A stretch of DNA of 64,000 nt from NCBI GenBank assembly GCA_963975155.1, contig CAXBFG010000003.1:186001-250000 (forward strand), given 5' to 3'. The position numbers and the translations under genes are program-made. A model generated the notes under the pieces. The model ran no database searches. It was not told the DNA's origin and saw only the letters and a program-made list of their open reading frames with translations. Shown here piece by piece: positions 60,053-64,000 of this stretch; within the stretch, counting starts at the first letter, position 1; the number at the start of each line of letters is the position of its first letter. Source of the stretch: UBA5109 sp963975155 (GTDB lineage: Bacteria; Pseudomonadota; Gammaproteobacteria; Pseudomonadales; Pseudohongiellaceae).

Positions 60053-61909
60053 ATGAAATTTATTGATACTGAAATAAGTGCTCGCCTGAAAAATCACGCT
60101 GATGGAATTATGGGCAGATACTGCACATTGATTGGCATTAGTGAAGAGGCGTTAAAAACCACACGGGCTTTCTTTGATATTTATAATATTGAAGGTAATC
60201 GTCTGAGTGGAAGCAGTACCGGAGACAACGTTTTGCCTAATATATTTAAAGGCGAAACAGGGAAAATATTTACTAAAGCAATCGAGTATCGGCCTTTTCA
60301 GGATGCTGAATTAATCACCATGATTCAGGGCTTGATCAGTACAGATATTGCGGATGCGGATTTTAAATATACAGCAAGAGGCGATCATTTTGCATTTTCC
60401 AAACCCAGTGATAGTGAAAAGGCTGCCGATAATATTCGAATAGCTCATGATAAATATGCGTACTTTTTGAAAATGCTGAAGGCGATGGAACTTATTATTG
60501 CTGAACATGGTGAGAAACTAAAAAAGTGGAACGGATTACGTGATATAGAAAATGTCGCCAATAATATTCAGATACTTGATGAAATTGTACAAAATCTGGC
60601 GATGGAGCCCGACGGTTCAGATACGATAAAAACTTCTGGTCTTACTTTAGATGATCTGGGTATGGTGGTCAGGCTTGATCCGCAAGTGGCTAAAACTATC
60701 GGTATAGAAATCACAGAAATTAAAAGTCATTGTCACTTGCCAGGTAATGCAGCAGCAGAATATATACAAAGCTGTGGCTTGCAAAAATATGCTCAGGAGG
60801 CCCTGGTTGTCGCTCAGCTCGTCGAATATGCAGAGAGTGTGCGTAATATTGATGCGCCTTATTACGGTTCTTTCCCCAAAGTTCTCTCCGCAGATGGTAA
60901 AGGCTTAAGGTTTTCCTTTCATAAATTTCATCATGCCTATCTGTTACGTGAAGGACAGGGCGGTATACCGGGTATTGATATTTCTGCAGCGATGTATAAA
61001 GAGCTAGGTGGCACGGATGCATTAATGAAACATCTTCAAGATCATCAGTTAATCACTGAACTGCCTCATCGTGAAAATGATTTTCGTCGTGGCCGATCTA
61101 ATAAGCTACGCTGGGCAGAATCCAAATCACTGCAAGAGTTAGAGGCTGCGCTTGATGATTACAGTGAAACAAAGGATAAAGGCAGTGTGCTCAGGGAGCA
61201 TCTGATAGCGCATTTTTCGAACAGTGTCAGTGAGAATTTCGGGGATTTTTCATTAGGAGAAGTTGACCCGGATAGTGGCGAAGAAGTCACCGTAGTGGTG
61301 TTGCCTTCGCCTAATATGGCGGGTAAATCCACATCCCTGAAAGCATTGGGTCTCATATTGCAGGGGGCCCTGATGGGCAGAACAGTAGCCGCCGAAACGG
61401 CAGAGCTGACTGTACCGGATCAGATATATCATAATTTCAACGTGGAGGATGACCTTACCCATCAGCGTAGTACTTTTAAAGCGCAGTTGGAAAACATCAA
61501 GGATTTTCTTGATAACGCCACTATTAACAGTCTTGGACTTTTCGATGAATTGTTTAATGGAACCAGTTCTGATTATCAATTGGCTCTGGCCTGGTCATTT
61601 CTGGAAAAATGTTCTGCCCGCAGTTTGCGTGTCATGATTTCAACACATAACCGGGATCTTGAATATTTCAGTGATCCTTTGGGCTATGAGCACATCAAGG
61701 GTTCTCATGGTCGTCCCATTGATGCAATTAACCCCAAAGGCGGACGCAATGCCAAGACCGTATCCATCGGGCACGACCATAAATTCAAATATGGTTCAGA
61801 ACGTGATAGTGAGGCCCTTATAATTGCCAGTGAAGTGTTAAGCCCGGCACATGATGAAATTTTACAGCGCGCTGAAGAAATTCTGGCGCATATTCGTCTG
61901 CAACGCTGA
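60053..61909 (+). CDS. MutS-family ATPase lacking the mismatch-recognition domain
   Basis: The 618-residue protein has a C-terminal MutS ATPase domain: Walker A SPNMAGKST with K425, Walker B LGLFDELFNGT, and a switch MISTHNRDLEY, with FKAQLENIKDFL between them. The N-terminal 400 residues are helical and resemble the MutS core and lever domains; the conserved FxE mismatch-binding N-terminus is absent. It starts 22 bases after the MauG-like gene. Relatives include MutS-like proteins of unknown role. DNA repair is unproven here. Confidence 0.75.
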   Translation: MKFIDTEISARLKNHADGIMGRYCTLIGISEEALKTTRAFFDIYNIEGNRLSGSSTGDNVLPNIFKGETGKIFTKAIEYRPFQDAELITMIQGLISTDIADADFKYTARGDHFAFSKPSDSEKAADNIRIAHDKYAYFLKMLKAMELIIAEHGEKLKKWNGLRDIENVANNIQILDEIVQNLAMEPDGSDTIKTSGLTLDDLGMVVRLDPQVAKTIGIEITEIKSHCHLPGNAAAEYIQSCGLQKYAQEALVVAQLVEYAESVRNIDAPYYGSFPKVLSADGKGLRFSFHKFHHAYLLREGQGGIPGIDISAAMYKELGGTDALMKHLQDHQLITELPHRENDFRRGRSNKLRWAESKSLQELEAALDDYSETKDKGSVLREHLIAHFSNSVSENFGDFSLGEVDPDSGEEVTVVVLPSPNMAGKSTSLKALGLILQGALMGRTVAAETAELTVPDQIYHNFNVEDDLTHQRSTFKAQLENIKDFLDNATINSLGLFDELFNGTSSDYQLALAWSFLEKCSARSLRVMISTHNRDLEYFSDPLGYEHIKGSHGRPIDAINPKGGRNAKTVSIGHDHKFKYGSERDSEALIIASEVLSPAHDEILQRAEEILAHIRLQR

Positions 61910-61941
61910 GATCGTGAAAGTTTTTTAACCAGCCTCAGATT

Positions 61942-62427
61942 TTAATGGTGATGGCCGCCGGGCCCATGCACATGGCCATGGGCAAGTTCTTCAGCAGTCG
62001 CTTCACGCACGTCTACCACTTCCACATCAAAGGTCAGCGTTAAACCTGCCATCGGATGATTAGTGTCTACAGTCGCCATGGTGTGGCCAACTTTAATAAT
62101 GCTTACCTGCTTTTGCCCCTGATCGGTTTGTACAACAGCAACCATCCCCGGTTGCCATTTCTTTGCTCCATGTAAATGTTTTACCGGCACACGTGCCTGG
62201 CTATCGGCTTTCCGTTCACCAAATGCAGCTTCAGGCGGCAGGGTGATACTTAAAGTGTCGCCCCTGGTTTTGCCTGTCAATGCGTCCTCCAGGCCCTTGA
62301 GTAGTGTGCCATGACCATGCAGATAGGTCATGGGCTGCCCTGACTGGTGAGAGTTGTCGAGTTCCTCCCCCTGTTCATTTTTCAAAGAGTAATGGAACTG
62401 TACGGCGGTGTTCGTAGCGATCTGCAT
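61942..62427 (-). CDS. slyD: FKBP-type peptidyl-prolyl isomerase, SlyD-like
   Basis: The 161-residue protein has the FKBP half (LKNEQGEELDNSHQSGQPMTYLHG and ITLPPEAAFGERK) and the insert-in-flap chaperone domain (about 75-125). The C-terminal DVREATAEELAHGHVHGPGGHHH is histidine-rich, as in nickel-binding SlyD, though shorter. It catalyses proline isomerisation and may help metal handling. It converges on the MutS-like gene. The 247-base gap on its 5' side (62428-62674) shows nothing definite. Confidence 0.88.
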   Translation of the reverse strand: MQIATNTAVQFHYSLKNEQGEELDNSHQSGQPMTYLHGHGTLLKGLEDALTGKTRGDTLSITLPPEAAFGERKADSQARVPVKHLHGAKKWQPGMVAVVQTDQGQKQVSIIKVGHTMATVDTNHPMAGLTLTFDVEVVDVREATAEELAHGHVHGPGGHHH

Positions 62428-62674
62428 GAATTAGTCTCAAACTATTGGAAAGCCTGCCATGATCCCAGAAAAAAACAGGCAGGAAAAGTAAAATAGAAAA
62501 ATTCAGAAAAGTACCCAGTAAGCAAAGGGATAGAAAAATTTCATTTATGCATCCAGCTGACTGGAGAAATTTAGGTTAACCATTTGCAATGAATAGTAGA
62601 TACTCTTCTTAAAAAATGGTGCTTTACCCATAAAGTCTGAAACCTGAATTCAGCAAGAAGCTGGAATTTTCAAT

Positions 62675-63814
62675 TTACAGATGACGAAACTGATCCATGA
62701 ATGTCTGGTCAATGTGATTCTTCCATCGCCAAACCCAGGCGCCCGAAAAAACCGGGAAAGGTTTTTTGTAAGCGCAGGCAACTTTATTACCTAAGGACAA
62801 TAAACTCAGGAAATTATCCTGCGGTTTATAAGCCGTCAGCTTTTCATTTAGCAGGTGATTTCTTATATTTTCATATAAATACGGCGCTTGTCTGACGGCA
62901 TAGACTCCAGCTTTGGGGCGCGGGTCTAAATCCATATGGGCAATATCGCCGGCAGCAAAAATATCATCATGACTGATTGATTGCAGAAACTGATTGACCC
63001 TGACAAAACCATCCTGATTACAGGCCAGTCCCGATTTTGCCAGCCAATCGGCTGCACTGGCCTGGGTGCACCAGAATAAATGATCGTAAGTCAGTGTCTC
63101 GGATGAGTGGGAAATCAGTGCTGGCTCTGCAACGAGTTTGACGGAGAAATTCGGATAAATTTTGATTTCTCTCACACGGCAAAGCTGCTTAACCAAAGTG
63201 ACAGTTTTTTTCGGATAAGCAGGTAATAAATCTGCAGTGCCAAAGGCGAGACTGTATTCTGTTTTGTTTCTGCTTTGAGGGTTATTTTCCAATGCCCATG
63301 CCATGGCGAGCATGACTTCAACACCGCCGGCTCCGCCCCCTATCAGCACCAGTTTTTGTTTGTTTTGAGCGGCAGTGATTTTTTGTTGAACTTTTAACCA
63401 GTGCTGATAAAAAGTGGCTATAGGTTTTACAGGAATGGCATACTCATGCACCCCGGGCACACTGTGATCCGGTGTTGAGCCGATATCGAGGGAAAGCAGG
63501 TCGTAGTGTAGTTCCTGGTCCTGATGGATTTGCAGTGTTTTGGAATCAGGATTTATTCCAAAAACACTGGCCTGAAGAAATTCTACATTAGCAGCGGCGC
63601 ATAAAGCAGGCAGATCAATATGAATATCTTCGTAAGTATAGTGCCCAGCAATAAGGCCTGGTAGCATGCCGGAATAAGGCGTCAGGTTTTGAGGTGAAAT
63701 CAGGCTAAGCCGGGTCCCGGGTAAGGGATTTTTAATCCACTGTTTAAGCAGCAGTGCATGCGTATGCCCGCCACCGACCAAAACAATATGTTTGTATTTT
63801 GACGTTTGAATCAA
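62675..63814 (-). CDS. FAD/NAD(P)-dependent oxidoreductase (NDH-2-like, SelD-associated type)
   Basis: The 379-residue protein has the FAD-binding motif HIVLVGGGHTHALLL near 9-23, the segment TPYSGMLPGLIAGHY that is characteristic of the oxidoreductase fused to or paired with selenide water dikinase, a second Rossmann motif KLVLIGGGAGGVEVMLAM near 154-171, and a FAD-closing AAGDIAHMD. It resembles single-subunit NADH dehydrogenases. No selD is in the window. It is monocistronic or follows the DsbD-like gene region by a 29-base gap. Confidence 0.85.
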   Translation of the reverse strand: MIQTSKYKHIVLVGGGHTHALLLKQWIKNPLPGTRLSLISPQNLTPYSGMLPGLIAGHYTYEDIHIDLPALCAAANVEFLQASVFGINPDSKTLQIHQDQELHYDLLSLDIGSTPDHSVPGVHEYAIPVKPIATFYQHWLKVQQKITAAQNKQKLVLIGGGAGGVEVMLAMAWALENNPQSRNKTEYSLAFGTADLLPAYPKKTVTLVKQLCRVREIKIYPNFSVKLVAEPALISHSSETLTYDHLFWCTQASAADWLAKSGLACNQDGFVRVNQFLQSISHDDIFAAGDIAHMDLDPRPKAGVYAVRQAPYLYENIRNHLLNEKLTAYKPQDNFLSLLSLGNKVACAYKKPFPVFSGAWVWRWKNHIDQTFMDQFRHL

Positions 63815-63843
63815 AACACTTCCCTGTGTTTATAGGCTAACAA

Positions 63844-64000
63844 TTAAATTCTTTCTAATGCAGCAAGCATTATATTAGTGGTCAGTATCTGAGGTAAAAC
63901 TTCTGCGGGTTTGCCTGGGTCTGCTGGGTACATAAGATACAGAGGGACGCCACTGGTTTCATAGCTTCTTAATACGGCGGTAATTTCCGGATCGTTATTG
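63844..64000 (-). CDS. DsbD-like thiol:disulfide interchange protein, C-terminal end (partial)
   Basis: The minus strand encodes 52 residues ending in AALERI and a TAA at 63844-63846. The segment SYETSGVPLYLMYPADPGK followed by VLPQILTTNIMLAAL matches the end of the periplasmic thioredoxin-like domain of DsbD/ScsB proteins, including the cis-proline loop (SGVPLYL). The rest, including membrane helices and the CxxC motif, lies beyond the window. It is likely upstream of and co-directional with the FAD oxidoreductase. Confidence 0.65.
   Translation of the reverse strand, partial: NNDPEITAVLRSYETSGVPLYLMYPADPGKPAEVLPQILTTNIMLAALERI

Noticed and set aside
62444..62490. CCTGCC/GGCAGG inverted repeat upstream of the SlyD-like gene as a terminator
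   Set aside because: The stem is only six pairs with a long loop and lacks a T-tract on the appropriate side of either strand.

Overview
This window is chromosomal DNA of a gammaproteobacterium, probably aquatic or marine. The evidence is gene order: glyA-nrdR-ribD-ribE-ribBA-ribH-nusB-thiL-pgpA, the metK/ahcY block divergent from tkt-epd-pgk-fba, the zapA-6S RNA-ygfA locus facing ygfB-pepP-ubiH, and an imelysin/di-haem iron cluster like the one I recall around icmP in Pseudomonas. Base composition looks moderate by eye and was not calculated. I see no prophage, integrase, transposase, CRISPR array, rRNA or tRNA. Most of the window is core genome; the novelty lies in intergenic repeats, a few unusual domain architectures and small elements.

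Layout. 1-900: the tail of a GGDEF protein and a protein resembling the lambda P helicase loader. 948-3220: a dispersed repeat, the ABC-F gene ettA on the minus strand, and the glyA leader. 3221-10115: glyA, nrdR, riboflavin synthesis, nusB and thiL. 10194-13212: a three-gene HlyD/ABC exporter lying between thiL and pgpA. 13766-17920: deaD and a second ABC-F gene, uup, with a second copy of the repeat just beyond its 3' end. 18189-21777: an aldehyde dehydrogenase, a deacetylase, a small lipoprotein and a membrane metalloprotease. 21908-24538: the methyl-cycle genes ahcY and metK.

24779-30192 holds sugar-phosphate genes: transketolase, erythrose-4-phosphate dehydrogenase, phosphoglycerate kinase and class II aldolase. 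30345-33473 encodes two predicted exported proteins, each a tandem domain duplication (NTF2-like and VOC), and an aldo/keto reductase. 33523-41098 holds rpiA, a 31-residue membrane protein, ygfA, 6S RNA with its promoter, zapA, a ZapB-like coiled coil, ygfB, pepP, ubiH, an NTF2-like protein and a Pit phosphate transporter. An SrmB-like helicase follows.

42857-53978 is a phosphate regulon: a metallo-beta-lactamase/cyclic-nucleotide-binding fusion, phoB, phoR, a phosphate-selective porin, pstS, pstC, pstA, pstB and phoU. A triple 11-bp direct repeat before the porin is a candidate PhoB site. 54061-60030 is an iron-related cluster (imelysin, di-haem oxidoreductase, second imelysin, DUF1513, MauG-like peroxidase) behind a promoter that overlaps a Fur-box-like sequence. 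The window ends with a MutS-family ATPase that starts 22 bases after that cluster, a SlyD-type isomerase, a FAD oxidoreductase and the C-terminal end of a DsbD-like protein.

The strongest unexplained signals are the matching repeat beside both ABC-F genes, the palindromic elements at 15874-15988 and 19769-19874, the chromosomal lambda-P-like gene, the short MutS-like ATPase, and the MBL/cNMP protein next to phoBR.
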